Shown in pieces: positions 23,901 through 34,481 of a stretch of 64,000 nucleotides of DNA. The stretch's first letter is position 1. The number at the start of each line of letters is the position of its first letter. The position numbers were made by a program, and so were the translations under genes. Below the pieces are notes generated by a model, which did no database searches, was not told the DNA's origin, and saw only the letters and a list, made by a program, of their open reading frames with translations. Location: positions 893,784-957,783 of the forward strand of contig JAJVDF010000211.1 of assembly GCA_022410635.1 (NCBI GenBank), in the 5' to 3' direction. Origin of the DNA: Tretioscincus oriximinensis. Taxonomy: Eukaryota; Chordata; Lepidosauria; Squamata; Gymnophthalmidae.

Positions 23901-26900
23901 CATTCGGTATACGAAAGGTAAGTGATTTTTACCAATAAGTTCTGTATCATATGCTCCATACATGAACTAATAAAGAAAATAATTTAATCAGACATGGGAT
24001 GAAAATTATTGTACCAGAAAGGAAAAAAAACGTGGACCAACTCCATTTTCTGGTTAAGGAAACTGAAGTAATTGCCTATTTCTTTTCCATTCACAGTAAC
24101 CAATATCTAGATAACCCTAAGTTATTACTATAAGAATCCATAGTGATTCTTCAAAATTGATTGTGTTTGTTTACCACTTGCTTAATGCTTAGAACAACTT
24201 GTGAAAAATTACAAAAGAAGCTCAAATAACTTGACACAGTCTTTTCCAATGGGATGAAAATTGGATTTAATATGACATTTGTTGCAAGTAAAATAGATAA
24301 TCAGTTGACTATGCTCCTTGAAAGCTAGAACAGATTTTTAAAATTCCATGTGTTGTTCAAAATCTTAATCTTTGGAGTGAATCTTTGTTTTCTATGTTGA
24401 AATTGAAAACATCTATGCATGTTCATCAGATAAAAGTTTTAAAAGGTTGGTTTTCTCTTCTTTAAACAGACAGTGAAAGGCTTTTTTAGGCACTACTACA
24501 ATTGAACTTGAAAAATCCCACAGAACTGCTTGATGTAACAACTATGAAGAATTTAGCATTTGACATCCAGCAATTTGGATAGATCTGCTGAATCATCCTT
24601 GGTGGTTGATCCATTCATTCTGGAAACATTGTATTTTAATTGTGTTTATTGCAAGGAGTGAAACAGGTGAAAAGGTTTGAAAAATGTATACAACCTCTTT
24701 GATGAGACAGGAAAATGTTACCTTTAGAAATGTGTTGCATCTTCTCTTCAGAACACAATTTTNAAAGACTTTTTAAAAAGTCAGAAATCTAATCAATAAG
24801 CTGTATCTACATACAGAGAAAAAAGACCCTCAAAAACACCTAGATTAGTTAATATGTAACATAAGTGCATCTGAAGAAGTAGATGTGTCTATGAAAGCTC
24901 ATGCCACCTACTTTTCTCCTGCTAATCTCCAAGTGCCGCAAGCCCCCTTACTGAACTTTCTAACTAAGACTAAGAAAGCTATATCTCTGAGATTGGTTGA
25001 TTTGTAATATTAGTGTTCTCATCTATCTCCATTCCAATTCTTATCCAATTCAAATACATTTTGAAGGTGCAAAATTAAAAGTATATTATTACTTCAGTAC
25101 ACTAAAAAGTGAAATGGCTGTACTGAAATTGCTGATATGTTACTAAAGCAATTCAATATGTTAAAAGTGGAATAGATGCACTGAATGCTCTCACATTGAT
25201 AGCATTTTATAAATAAACAAAAAACAAAACAAAACCCTGAACTTCTTGATATTGGCAAAAAAAAAATCTGAAAAGTAGAATTGTGAGGTTATACCTCACA
25301 TGTAGGGNTAGCCGCTTCCTCATTTTGCACAGAAATCTGCACTACAGCAGCTGTTAACATAGTGAAGAATAAGGGTGACACAAAAAAACCTCACAATTAT
25401 GTTAATGGGAAAATGTGGCCATGAACAGAAATCCATTTTCACTATCTCTTACTCTCTCACACATTCACTCCTTTATTCATTCATTCAAAATTGCAGATCA
25501 TTTTAAACAATTTAACATAGAATTCTTCTGGGATACAGTGGTGAAACAAAATAGTAAATCCCTACTCTGCTTGTATTCAGATCAAGCAAGGTCAGGTTTT
25601 ATATAAAGTCAGACAAGATTTGTATGACATGTCCAAAATCATAAAAAAACATACCTGGGGTATTTTAAAGTTACTAAAGATGGTGGTCATTTGGTTGGCA
25701 GTATATGCAGAACAGCCCCCTACAGTCGCTATCACATCCTCATTTATGCCACTCTTACTTTTAAATACATTTTTCCTTGGTGCAAATAGTAAGTCTAAAA
25801 TAGCTTCGTATGTCTTTTTTGGATCAAACATGTTGTCATAGCTCAGCAAACCAAGGGTTACATTGGGCAACAGTCTGGGATTATTATTGATCTCTTGGAC
25901 AGCAAACATCAAGGACAAAATATGTTGATAATTTTGAAGCATGAGACTGCAAATAGAGTAATAGTAAGTCAATTGGCTGAAGAAAAAACAAAACTGGAAA
26001 TAGATCAATTTATTTTTTAAGAAAACCATTTTTCTGTGCCTATTAACTCACTTCATCTATACAGGATCACATAATTCTGATGTTAAAAGACACCGCAAGG
26101 TTCATGTTGCCCTACCCTCATACTATACTGTATCAGTCAAAGGTTTCAACACACCTTTTCATGCAAGACATCAACATTTTGAAGGATCTCAAAATATAAA
26201 ACATTCTGGTTTAATACCATTTTGTTTACTGCTTAATTTGATATCTGTCCCTTCATAGTTTGGATGTTTGATATGAATCTACAATGTGGGAAATAACAAG
26301 GGGGAGTGGAATGCATGAAAAGGTGTGTTCAAATTTTTGATTGGTATTGTATATAATGAACTTTTTTTTTGAAATGATGGATTATTTCATTAGACACTAC
26401 ATTTAATTAAAAGACAATGAATAAATAAAAGACAACGAAGAAATCTTCCTGAGGAAAAGTGGCAGAGATGAAGTCTTCAAAGCATTATTTTTGCAAAGTT
26501 TATAATCTATTTCAGAGAAATAGCCATGTTAGTCCAGTAGAAAGTCCAGCAAAGGGGCTAGTAGCACTTAGAGACTAACAGGAGAAAAGTNGGTGACAAG
26601 CTTTCGTAAACACGTCTACTTCTTCAGATACACCCACTTATGCCACCCATTTTTCTTCTGTTAGTCTCAAAGTGCTNCTAGCCCATTTGCTGAATTTATA
26701 ATCTATGTTCCATTCAAGATGCGAGTATCACCATCATTGGAGCTTCCAAATACTTTATAATGGGAGCCCCTTCAATATGTACACAGAGTGAAGAAAAACA
26801 AATAGAGTGAAGAAAAACTTACTAGTAAAATAAACTACTTCTGTTTGGAGTTTCTGTCCAATTCTGTGAAACCACCTCACCATATAATTGAGAGAGTACA

Positions 26901-27076
26901 CCTCCAATTATGACTTCCCCAGGTTCATACACATTATCTTGGACACTTCTCTTTGGTTGACATACATATTTTATATCCTGAGACACAAAGGAAGGGAGAA
27001 GCATGAGTTGTAAAAATAATAATATCCATGTATTGGCAAATATAGTTTTACTCAACCCACAGCTACATTCAGACAT
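17229..27076 (-). CDS. V2R-B: complete vomeronasal type-2 receptor (six exons, 876 aa)
   Basis: Class C GPCR of the V2R family. Joined exons 27076-26823, 25946-25655, 23966-23112, 22099-21887, 21272-21149 and 18121-17229 total 2631 bp, one open frame ending TAA. Residues 1-30 hold the signal peptide, about 31-538 the Venus-flytrap ligand-binding domain, 539-595 the cysteine-rich linker (CCYSCISC, then [10 protein letters not shown]), and about 610-860 seven membrane helices. Family hallmarks in the 7TM part include [29 protein letters not shown] and [12 protein letters not shown]. Single Ns fall in exons 4 and 6 and leave three residues undefined. Intron 5 carries a CR1 LINE with an N gap. 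No disabling change is visible, so it is probably functional. The ligand cannot be inferred. Confidence 0.95.
18410..20608 (+). mobile_element. CR1 LINE, 5'-truncated, with assembly gap
   Basis: The frame starts just before the endonuclease end motif ([10 protein letters not shown]), continues through the reverse transcriptase start ([20 protein letters not shown] and [14 protein letters not shown]), is cut by Ns 19306-20190, and resumes in the same frame to the C-terminus (LDSxLSGMV). The 3' end is tandem ATTCTATG, the CR1 signature. The frame is open apart from Ns, so the insertion is young. It sits antisense in V2R-B intron 5. Confidence 0.92.
19306..20190. other. Assembly gap (885 Ns)
   Basis: A run of Ns inside the CR1 copy. 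Its length agrees with the missing reverse-transcriptase segment, so it is probably unresolved repeat sequence rather than missing gene content. Confidence 0.98.
20712..20942. repeat. (ATC)n / (AAT)n / (AGTAAT)n compound microsatellite
   Basis: Pure trinucleotide blocks change from ATC to AAT, to a short AGTAAT stretch and back to AAT. It lies in V2R-B intron 5 about 200 bp from exon 5. Confidence 0.95.
21149..21272 (-). CDS. V2R-B exon 5 (cysteine-rich linker)
   Basis: 124 bp, encoding [16 protein letters not shown] and [11 protein letters not shown]. Acceptor ..acaaag/CTTCCA, donor gagacag/gtaaat. A short (CCAT/CCTT)n microsatellite at 21070-21110 lies in the adjoining intron. Confidence 0.94.
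21887..22099 (-). CDS. V2R-B exon 4
   Basis: 213 bp, phase 0 at both ends, encoding [16 protein letters not shown] through FLGQ. Acceptor caatttag/CTACAA, donor CAG/gtagg. One N at 22051 leaves a residue undefined. Confidence 0.94.
23112..23966 (-). CDS. V2R-B exon 3 (ligand-binding domain core)
   Basis: 855 bp (285 codons). Starts [10 protein letters not shown], includes [20 protein letters not shown] and [20 protein letters not shown], ends AVQPWE. It retains the FECSIS cysteine and DFSQC that flank the deletion in V2R-A. Closer to A than to C by eye. Confidence 0.95.
24868..24962 (+). repeat. Fold-back-family repeat, single arm
   Basis: Contains catctgaagaagtagatgtg, then tatgaaagctcatgccacc and a gtgccgcaagcccccttac end. 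This is the ancestral form of the GAAGAAG motif that is expanded at 1074. In V2R-B intron 2. Confidence 0.75.
25655..25946 (-). CDS. V2R-B exon 2
   Basis: 292 bp, encoding [20 protein letters not shown] through FSNFKIPQ. Acceptor ctatttgcag/TCTCAT, donor CAG/gtatg. Phase 2 in, phase 0 out. Confidence 0.94.
26133..26357. mobile_element. Tc1/mariner-type MITE
   Basis: The ends are inverted: the left contains atcagtcaaaggtttcaaca and accttttcatgca; the right contains tgcatgaaaaggtgtgttca and aatttttgattggtat. The pattern AGTCAAA..TT..ACACACCTTTTCAT matches Tc1-like terminal repeats. The interior has no transposase. It lies in V2R-B intron 1. Confidence 0.8.
26519..26697. mobile_element. Fold-back repeat with both inverted arms
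   Basis: The left arm (ggggctagtagcacttagag, then actaacaggagaaaagt) is mirrored by the right arm (acccatttttcttctgttag, then tctcaaagtgctnctagccc). Between them lies the tctacttcttcagat core. Short inverted arms with no coding sequence suggest a fold-back MITE; superfamily not assigned. Confidence 0.75.
26823..27076 (-). CDS. V2R-B exon 1 (start codon and signal peptide)
   Basis: ATG at 27076 (MSECSCGL), leader [16 protein letters not shown], ending at TTTTACTA/gtaagt in phase 2. The start aligns with those of A and C and no nearer in-frame ATG precedes the leader. Confidence 0.9.
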
Positions 27077-27895
27077 TCTTAAGTGAATTCTTTGTGATGG
27101 TGATTCCTAGAATAGATGGCAGCTTAACACTCTATGTGGAGATGCATTTTGAATACAAGAATAGAAAATCATATGTGGCTGTCTCTTGTTTTTCACCCCA
27201 TCTATGCACATGTGTAAGAAATGGATCAGTGTTAGATCTCCAATCAGTTGCAAAGAGGTGTGACCACTACAGAGGATCATAATTTAATGGTAACTTTTAA
27301 ATTCATATTTGTTTTTCTTAGACACGCCAGTTCCTGTCACAAAATAATGATTCTATGAATATGAAAATGACAGGGTTTTTCAAATTATAGGGTTGGAGTC
27401 AGTTAGTTTTGCTGTTTTGTCTATCTGGAGAGAAGGAAAACTCAAGTAAACATATTTACCTGTTCAGGTGCAATCACTAGTTCTTGTGGAATTATTATTT
27501 CACTACTTTTACACTTTACATATGCAAAATATTGACCTTGATTTGTAAATTTTTATGAAGGCCATTGTCAGGTCATGATGCTTAAGGGGCTTTTGGTCCA
27601 AGGGAATTCAGTTTAGGACCTTGAGCAAATGCTGTTGGGCATACCCACACACGTTTATGGCCTAGAATGAATTCCTCAAAAGTATCAAGTGAAAGTTTTT
27701 AGTTCATCCCTTCTTGTATCCCAAAAGAAATAGGAAGGTTATTGTGTTCCTTTCTGGAAATGTANCTTTTGTACTTATGCATTTAGAAATTCACTGTGTA
27801 TGCTGGAGAGATGTATGTATAAAAAGTCACTCTAATAAACGGGAAGTGAGTGCTGCTTGAGAGATGTAGCCATCTGTGTGATTTCATCATTTATT

Positions 27896-27991
27896 TACTG
27901 TTCTACAAAGTTAAATTTCAGGATTTCCCATTTTATTTACATTGGACTTTAAGCTTTCTAATTTCCTGAAATTTAACTTTGTAGAACAGTA
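27896..27991. repeat. Perfect 27-bp inverted repeat with 42-base spacer
   Basis: Arm 27896-27922 is the exact reverse complement of arm 27965-27991. The right arm is followed by a repeated agaacagt. It could fold into a long hairpin in DNA or RNA; no transposon ends were recognised. Confidence 0.95.
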
Positions 27992-28349
27992 GAACAGTAA
28001 ATACATTTTCTATGGAAATTCACAGTGTGTATACATTTTTTTGAAGCACCTTGTATATACAGGCCCGGATTTAGAGCAGGGGTGGGTGACTAGAGCCTGG
28101 GGCAGCAGGTGAGTGCCTGATGATAGGGGCAGTGGGTGGNTGGCAAATTTACATTTCTCCCAGTNCTCCAAGTGCTGCCATTGCTTGCTGCCCCGAGCAC
28201 CGCCAGGCCAAGCAATAACGGCAGCCTCTATATTTTGCTGCGCTGGCTGTAGCTGCTGCCCAGGGCAGCAAAACATGGAGGTTGTTGCCGACAGAGCCAG
28301 GGACAGAAGCTTCTGCTGGGCTGCAGTCCAAGNACGAGACCATGAGGTA

Positions 28350-29080
28350 GGTTACCTTCCTTTCTCTTTCTTTACATCTTTCCTTATTTTTTCCCTCCCT
28401 TGTTTTTCTCTATCCTTCTTTCTTTTTCTATCTCTTTCCTTCTTTCCATTCTTCCTTTTTCTTTCTGTCCTTCTTTCCTTTTTCTGTTTTTCTGTTTCCT
28501 TCTTTCTTTCTATTCTTCTTTACCTTTTTTCTTCCTTCCCTTGTTTCTTCTTTCTTTCTTCCTCTCCTTCTCCACTTCGTTGCTTACCTCCATGCTCCAT
28601 ATTTCCACATTGGCTTAAATTGTGCATTTTTTAAATGGTTTTTGCTGGCAAAATGTATTTTACATATATATATAAATCACTTCTAATGTGGGCTGAATCT
28701 GGATTTCAATTGAGATGTGGTTATAGTATGAATAACATTATTTGCCTCGCTTTTATTTATTTTACTCCTAATGTGGTTTTTAATTTTGCTATGGTTATTC
28801 CTTCTTTCCTTTCTTCTTTCTATTTTTTCTTTCCTTTTTTAACTGTTGCTCCTTTCTTTCTTCCTCCCCACATCTACTTTGTTCCTTCCTTCCCTCCTTG
28901 CTTCATATTTTCCCCATTGTTGAATCGGACGCAAATTGTGCATTTTTTAAAATGGTTTTTGTTGACAAAATGTATTTTATATAGATAAAAATCACTTCTA
29001 AGGTGGGTTGAATCTAGATTTCAATGGTGATGTGGTTATAGTGGAAATAACATTATTTGCTTAGCTTTTATTTGTTTCAC
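28350..29080. repeat. Diverged tandem duplication with polypyrimidine tracts
   Basis: A unit made of a CTTT/CCTT-rich tract followed by a block with gtgcattttttaaa, tggtttttg, caaaatgtattttat and aataacattatttgc occurs twice, about 316 bp apart (28622 and 28938). The open frames through the CT tract are low complexity and not genes. Confidence 0.85.
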
Positions 29081-29229
29081 TTCCTTCCCCTCTTCCTCCT
29101 TTCTTCCTTCCCCTCCACTTCCTTTTTTCCTATTTCACCTTTGTTTTCAGCTTTTATTTCTGGGTTTTTTTTCATGATGACATGTACTTATTTATAATCT
29201 AGAATGCCCANCACCTTCCCAAAGCTGGA

Positions 29230-29352
29230 AGTAGTGGCAGTTTGGTTCTCAGTTGCACTTCTTCCTGCTTTTCTGTGCTGCTTCTGGCATCATCTTTGAT
29301 TCTGGCAGAATGATTCTCAGTTGCATTTCTCCCTGCTTTTCTGTGCTGCTTC
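29230..29352. repeat. Two-copy short tandem repeat
   Basis: The phrase ttctcagttgca(c/t)ttct(t/c)cctgcttttctgtgctgcttct occurs twice, about 70 bp apart. The repeat is non-coding. Confidence 0.85.
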
Positions 29353-29818
29353 TATGAATTAAGAACTATCTAAGAACATCATAGATTCAAGAACGACTGG
29401 TTAATCTTGGGGTGCTCAGCATAGAATCAGATATCACTGTCAGTCTTCATTCTGAGGAAATTACAAATGCATTTGCAAATGCAAAAGTGAGAAAAAAGTG
29501 TTTTTCTAAACCTTTGAAGTGCTTAAAAACAGAAGAAAAAACCCAGTTATGTGAACAAGGACTGAATAGCACTTTACTNTTTACATAATTTTTGTATTCT
29601 GAATAATATATACATTTTTGACTTGTACATTTACATGTTGTGTATTCATTGGGCTGGGAGCTGCATTAGAATCTTATATATTTTATCAGGAATCATACAG
29701 GAAATACACTGTGGCCAGAAGTAAAAGCATTTGTGATACCACTTCTGGAAATGGTGGCCCGGACTGAAGTAATACCACAAATGATATCACATCTGGAATC
29801 TGCTTCCGGGAATGGCAC

Positions 29819-29905
29819 CTGGAGTGACATCACTTCCTGTTCTGCCCCAGAAGTGACATCACTGCCTGTCCTACCTCAGAAGTGACATCATTTCCTGCCC
29901 CGCCT
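29819..29905. repeat. Three-copy 29-bp minisatellite with agtgacatca core
   Basis: Three consecutive 29-bp units each contain agtgacatca followed by tcctg or gcctg and a C-rich end. A degraded related stretch precedes it from about 29715 (gccagaagtaa, gatatcaca). Confidence 0.85.
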
Positions 29906-31842
29906 GGAAATGTTTATGGGGGCACAAAATTTTTTGCAGCTCAAGGGCAAAATATTCCCCTGTATATATATTTTTGGTATATATATATTCACAGACAGTG
30001 ATTTGAATTAAGTAACTACAACAAATCCCCTTGTTTGATATAGTTCACTTGGTTTGATTCTAACTTGGTTCTTTCAAACTGAGAGTGGTTCAGTTGCATG
30101 CAAACCATGTGAATCATCCAGTTTGTTGTGAGCTGTGAATTAAATGTATCACATTTAAGGCCAACTCAATTACTTTCTCTAACATCAAGGTATTAATATT
30201 GACTTATAAGACCCTATAAAATTTGGGGCTAAATAGTTGAATGGATACTCTGGACAGTTTTTTTTTATGGTCCCACCATTTTCAGTATGTGTTTAATTGT
30301 CTAGTGAATTCACACTTTACTTTGGCCTTCAACTAAGAAAAGAGGATCTTCTCCTTATGTCATAGGGCTGTTGTGGGTGTTGTGTGCAAGGTGAGAGGGG
30401 CAGATTCTCTTCCATAGGGTGACTGGATTGGGTTCTGTTGCTTGTTTGCCTGTCTGATCCCCGAGCCTGATAGGAGGTGTTCAGTCTGGCAAGCTGTAGA
30501 AGCCATTGCAGGAGTATCACAGACAAGCAACCATCGGGCAGCCTCAGGTTGATTGCTAGGTTCTACTCTAGGCCATCCTACTCATCTCCAACTGCATCCC
30601 CAATTCTCAGCCTATCTGCTGCCTAACCTGGCAGAGGCTTGACCTGCCCCTTTTCGCTCTGTTCTCTACTGTCAGTGCTAGCTTGGAACTTCAGCGGCTC
30701 CCTGTGGCCCATGCACTGTGCACATTCTGCCATGCGTTGGGTGCTGCCAATTTTCTACCAGCTTCTCAGTGTGCCTCTCTGGATGTGTTCTGTCAGTGGA
30801 CGGGATGTTCCTATCACTGTCCAATAGCCTCTTTTTTAGGTCAGTGACAGATGTTTCCTCAAATAACCTTTTATTGATGTAAGATTTAATTCAAAATTAG
30901 CATGCTTTTATTCACTTTTGGAGGGAAAATGTGTTTCTTATATAACAAAAAATATGGAAAAGGTATATGAGTAACAAGTATATATGTATATATGTCATTT
31001 GCCCATTACATTCAAGGTGTAGACTATATCAGTCTGATAACTAAACAAAATGTACAAAACCTGACCAAATACAGGACACTCAATAGGACAGAATTTTACA
31101 TATAAGCTTCTCAAATTTTGGGGGTGAAGAGGAAATAGCTTTTCCCAGCTGAACTCCGGAACACTGAACTTCCCAGGGAGCACCGGATGTGTGTGGGATT
31201 CCCCAGTTGTGCAGGGGGAACCATATTTGGGCCTCCCTGTGGGCAACATAATGCGTTGCTTTACCTCTGAGCACCCAATTCTGATTTTTTTTCTANTAAC
31301 TCTAAAGAAATGGGGTGTGGGGAATCAAGTGTAGAATAATGCTTGTTGTAAGCATTTATTGTTGGTGTTATCAAAGCCATCTATTTGAAGCAACTCTTGA
31401 CTATGACCAAGAGTCTGGGATGGGACCAGAATTAAAAGAAGGGCATATATCTGACAAAAGAATACCAGACAAAATCTGTGTTGATCAAATTTCCTAATGT
31501 TCCTTTTTTCATTGCTTATCAGTTTACCTAAGGATTAAAACTGTAAGGATTCAGTGGGTATCAGGGTATCAATCTAGTTAAAATAATCAATTTATATTAG
31601 TTTTCAGAGAACTGAGTTGCTTATAGCAAACAAACCAGACAATCTTTACTTTTTCAGTAGAAAGTGGTACAAAATAGGAAAATGCACTCTTGTCTGTATA
31701 GTTCATATGAGCAATAGAGTGGCTGGTAAATTAAGGAGAGAGAAAGAAAGAAAAAGAATTCAGCAATATGAAGCAAAGAATAAAATTAATCTCTAGGCTA
31801 TCATTTATTAGACAACTACACATACATTCTGCTGTTCATTAA

Positions 31843-31992
31843 GGCTGCATCCCCATATCCCTCATTTATTCCATTATAATTAGATATTCCACAGTAAATC
31901 ATGGATATTCTGGAATAAATCAGTCCCCACAATGCTTTATTGTGGAATATCCAATGATAGTGGAATAAATAAGTGATGTTGGGATGCAGCCT
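31843..31992. mobile_element. MITE with long inverted ends
   Basis: Left end ggctgcatccccatatccct and right end (reverse complement) ggctgcatcccaacatcact continue as mirrored tcatttattcca stretches, so the 150-bp element folds almost fully. No clear target duplication. A fragment of the same family is at about 35862-35898 (gtggaataaataagtgat). Confidence 0.7.
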
Positions 31993-32124
31993 CTTATCAA
32001 AAATGCTGATCTATTCAGACCATCTGACTGCATTCACATGTTTTTGGCATGATTATTATACTATTATGGTGTAATTGTCGCATGGTTAGGCAGCACTTAC
32101 ACTATCCATCATGTTGTAAGGAAT

Positions 32125-32943
32125 TGTAAGATCTAGACAAACTTGAAAAATGGGCTGAAACTAACAGAATGGTATTTAACAGAGAGAAATGCAAGATCCT
32201 ACATCTGGGCAAAAATAACGAAAACAGCACATATAGAATGGGAGGAATATGTCTGAGCAGCAGCACAGGTGAGAAGGATCTGGGTGTTTTAGTAGATCAC
32301 AGATTAAACATGAGTCAACAGTGTGAAGCAGCTGTAAAAAAGGCAAACACAATCCTGGGATGTATCAAAAGGGGCATAGAATCTCGCTCACGTGAAGTTA
32401 TTATTTCTCTCTACAGTACATTGGTACGACCACACTTGGAATACTGTGTTCAGTTCTGGGGGNCCCAATTTAAAAAGGACATTGANAAACTAGAGCAAGT
32501 ACAAAAGNGAGTTACAAGGATGGTGAGTGGTCTGAAAACCATGTCCTATGAGGAACGATTAAAGGATCTAGGGATGTTTAGTCTGCAAAAGAGAAGACTA
32601 AGAGGAGACCTGATAGCTGTCTACAAATATTTGAAGGGCTGTCACAGAGCAGAGGGATCAGCACTGTTCTCATTAGCACATGGAAGGACTAGAAACAATG
32701 GAATGAAACTGCAAGGGAGTAGATTTAGATTAGATATCAGAAAAAAATTTCTAACAGTCAGGGTGATAAACCAGTGGAACAGTTTGCCACAGGGGGTGGT
32801 GAGTTCACTGTCACTGGAAGTCTTCAAGCAGAGACTGGACAGTCATCTTTCTGGGATGGTTTAATGAATCCTGCATCGAGCAGGGGGTTGGACCTGATGA
32901 CCCTGGAGATCCCTTCCAACTCTATGATTCTATGATTCTATGA
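32125..32943 (+). mobile_element. CR1 LINE, strongly 5'-truncated
   Basis: Opens inside the reverse-transcriptase C-terminal part (KCKILHLGKNN, GEKDLGVLVD, STLVRPHLEYCVQFWG) and runs in one frame to LDSHLSGMV and the ATTCTATG tail. Apart from three Ns the frame is intact. Its last 400 bp are nearly identical to the copy at 20191-20608, so both come from one young subfamily. Truncated on arrival, hence not mobile. Confidence 0.93.
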
Positions 32944-33576
32944 ATGTGGATATCATGCAATGTCATGCTATATAATAATGAGAGAGGGAAAGCAGCAGTA
33001 GCTTTCCCCCCCCCCCCTGATATAATGCAGTTGATTACATGTGTGCTTACAGATGCCAGCAGCCATGCATGCATGAAAACAGTACACATGTGCAAATTAT
33101 GACAATCACAAATATTTAGGTATTTTGAACTGGCAAAATACCCAAATGTACAAGTGTCAGGCTGCATGCTCACTGCACCTCTTCCCAAAAGACTGTATAG
33201 GAAGCAATGAACACAAAGTTGATTTCTTTCATACCAACACACTCACAAACTGGAGAGGGAAGACCTAATATATTATGCTATGTTCAAAACCAGTATCATT
33301 GAATAGCTCTCCAAATGTGGTAGTCCTGATCCATGAAGAAAGGACAGGCCATGCGTTGGAACCAATCAAGTCCAATCATATTAGAGGGAACAAATAAGTA
33401 ATTGTAAAAACAGTCTATATTTAATTAGTAGTCTTAGCTAAATTCAAGGAATTAAAATTACTTGTATGCTGCAATATCAGTGTGCAGGAACAGCCTATGT
33501 TCATTAGTGATTTCTGTATATTTTAAAGAAAATTACATAAAGAATATTGTAGAAAGATAGTATTTAAATATCAACG

Positions 33577-34481
33577 TTAATAATTTGTTTTTTCTTTTAG
33601 AATTTTTCTAGAGTTGAGTTCAGGTCTCAGAAGGATGATGTAACATTTAGGGAGGAAGATACAAGCCAATAGGCCAGTGTTGGAAGCCCAGATGGCAAAA
33701 ACCTCCACGGCTACAATGTATTTCCCCTTGGTGCTCAGGTAACCTGGAATAAAGGAAACCCAAACACTGCAGAACATCAGCATGCTGAAGGTGATAAACT
33801 TGGCCTCATTGAATGTGTCTGGTAATTTTCTAGCCAGGAAAGCAACCGTGAAGCTGAGGAAGGCCAGGAATCCCATGTAGCTCAAGACACAATAAAAGAA
33901 GACCAGAGAACCTTCACTACACTCCAGGATGATTTCTCTGGGTAGTGATTCCATGTCAGCATTAGGGAAAGGTGGTGAAATCAGCAGCCATGCAGTGCAA
34001 ATGCAGACTTGAACAAGAGAGCAGGAGAGGACAATAGAATTGGCCACTTTTTGTCCTAGCCATTTCCTCATATTGTTGCCTGGTTTGGTGGCCAGGAAAG
34101 CCAGAATCACAATGACGGTTTTAGCCAACACAGAAGAAACAGCTATAGAGAAAATTATTCCAAAAAGGATTTGGCGGAGGAGGCACCCAACCTTCCCAGG
34201 CTCCCCAATGAATAGCAATGAAAAGAGGTAGCAAAGGAAGATGGAGATGAGGAGAACACAAGTGAGGTTCCGGTTGTTGGCTTTGACAATGGGAGTGTTC
34301 CAGTTCTTTAGAAAAATTCTCATCACCCAAACTGTAATCACGGCAAAGATGATGGCAAGTGAAACCAAGATGNTTCCCAATGCCTCCTGATAGGTAAGAG
34401 AGATGGTCTCCTTTTGGATGCAGTGATCTTTGCTCTTACTAGAATACCGGTCTGGAGGACACTGAATGCATTGGACTGCAT
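33577..34481 (-). CDS. V2R-C exon 6 (seven-transmembrane domain)
   Basis: 905 bp. Acceptor ctcattacag/ATGCAG, with the same split GAT codon as in B. Encodes [18 protein letters not shown], seven helices, and a tail [10 protein letters not shown] that is four residues longer than in B. N at 34373. Confidence 0.95.

Larger units (their letters stand above)
27077..33576. other. Intergenic region between V2R-B and V2R-C
   Basis: About 6.5 kb. It holds a perfect 27-bp inverted repeat (27.9 kb), a pyrimidine-rich tandem duplication (28.35-29.08 kb), small tandem repeats (29.2-29.9 kb), a possible L2 fragment near 30.15-30.27 kb, a MITE (31.84 kb) and a CR1 3' end (32.1-32.9 kb). The stretches 27.1-27.85, 30.3-31.8 and 33.0-33.57 kb show nothing I can name. 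Confidence 0.8.

Noticed and set aside
28113..28634. 173-codon frame ending in F/S/L-rich sequence
   Set aside because: The second half is a translated CT-rich tract; not a membrane protein.
28064..29965. Possible large hAT-type element (caggcccggattta ... cccctg)
   Set aside because: The ends match poorly and the flanking TA-rich 8-mers cannot be told from simple sequence.
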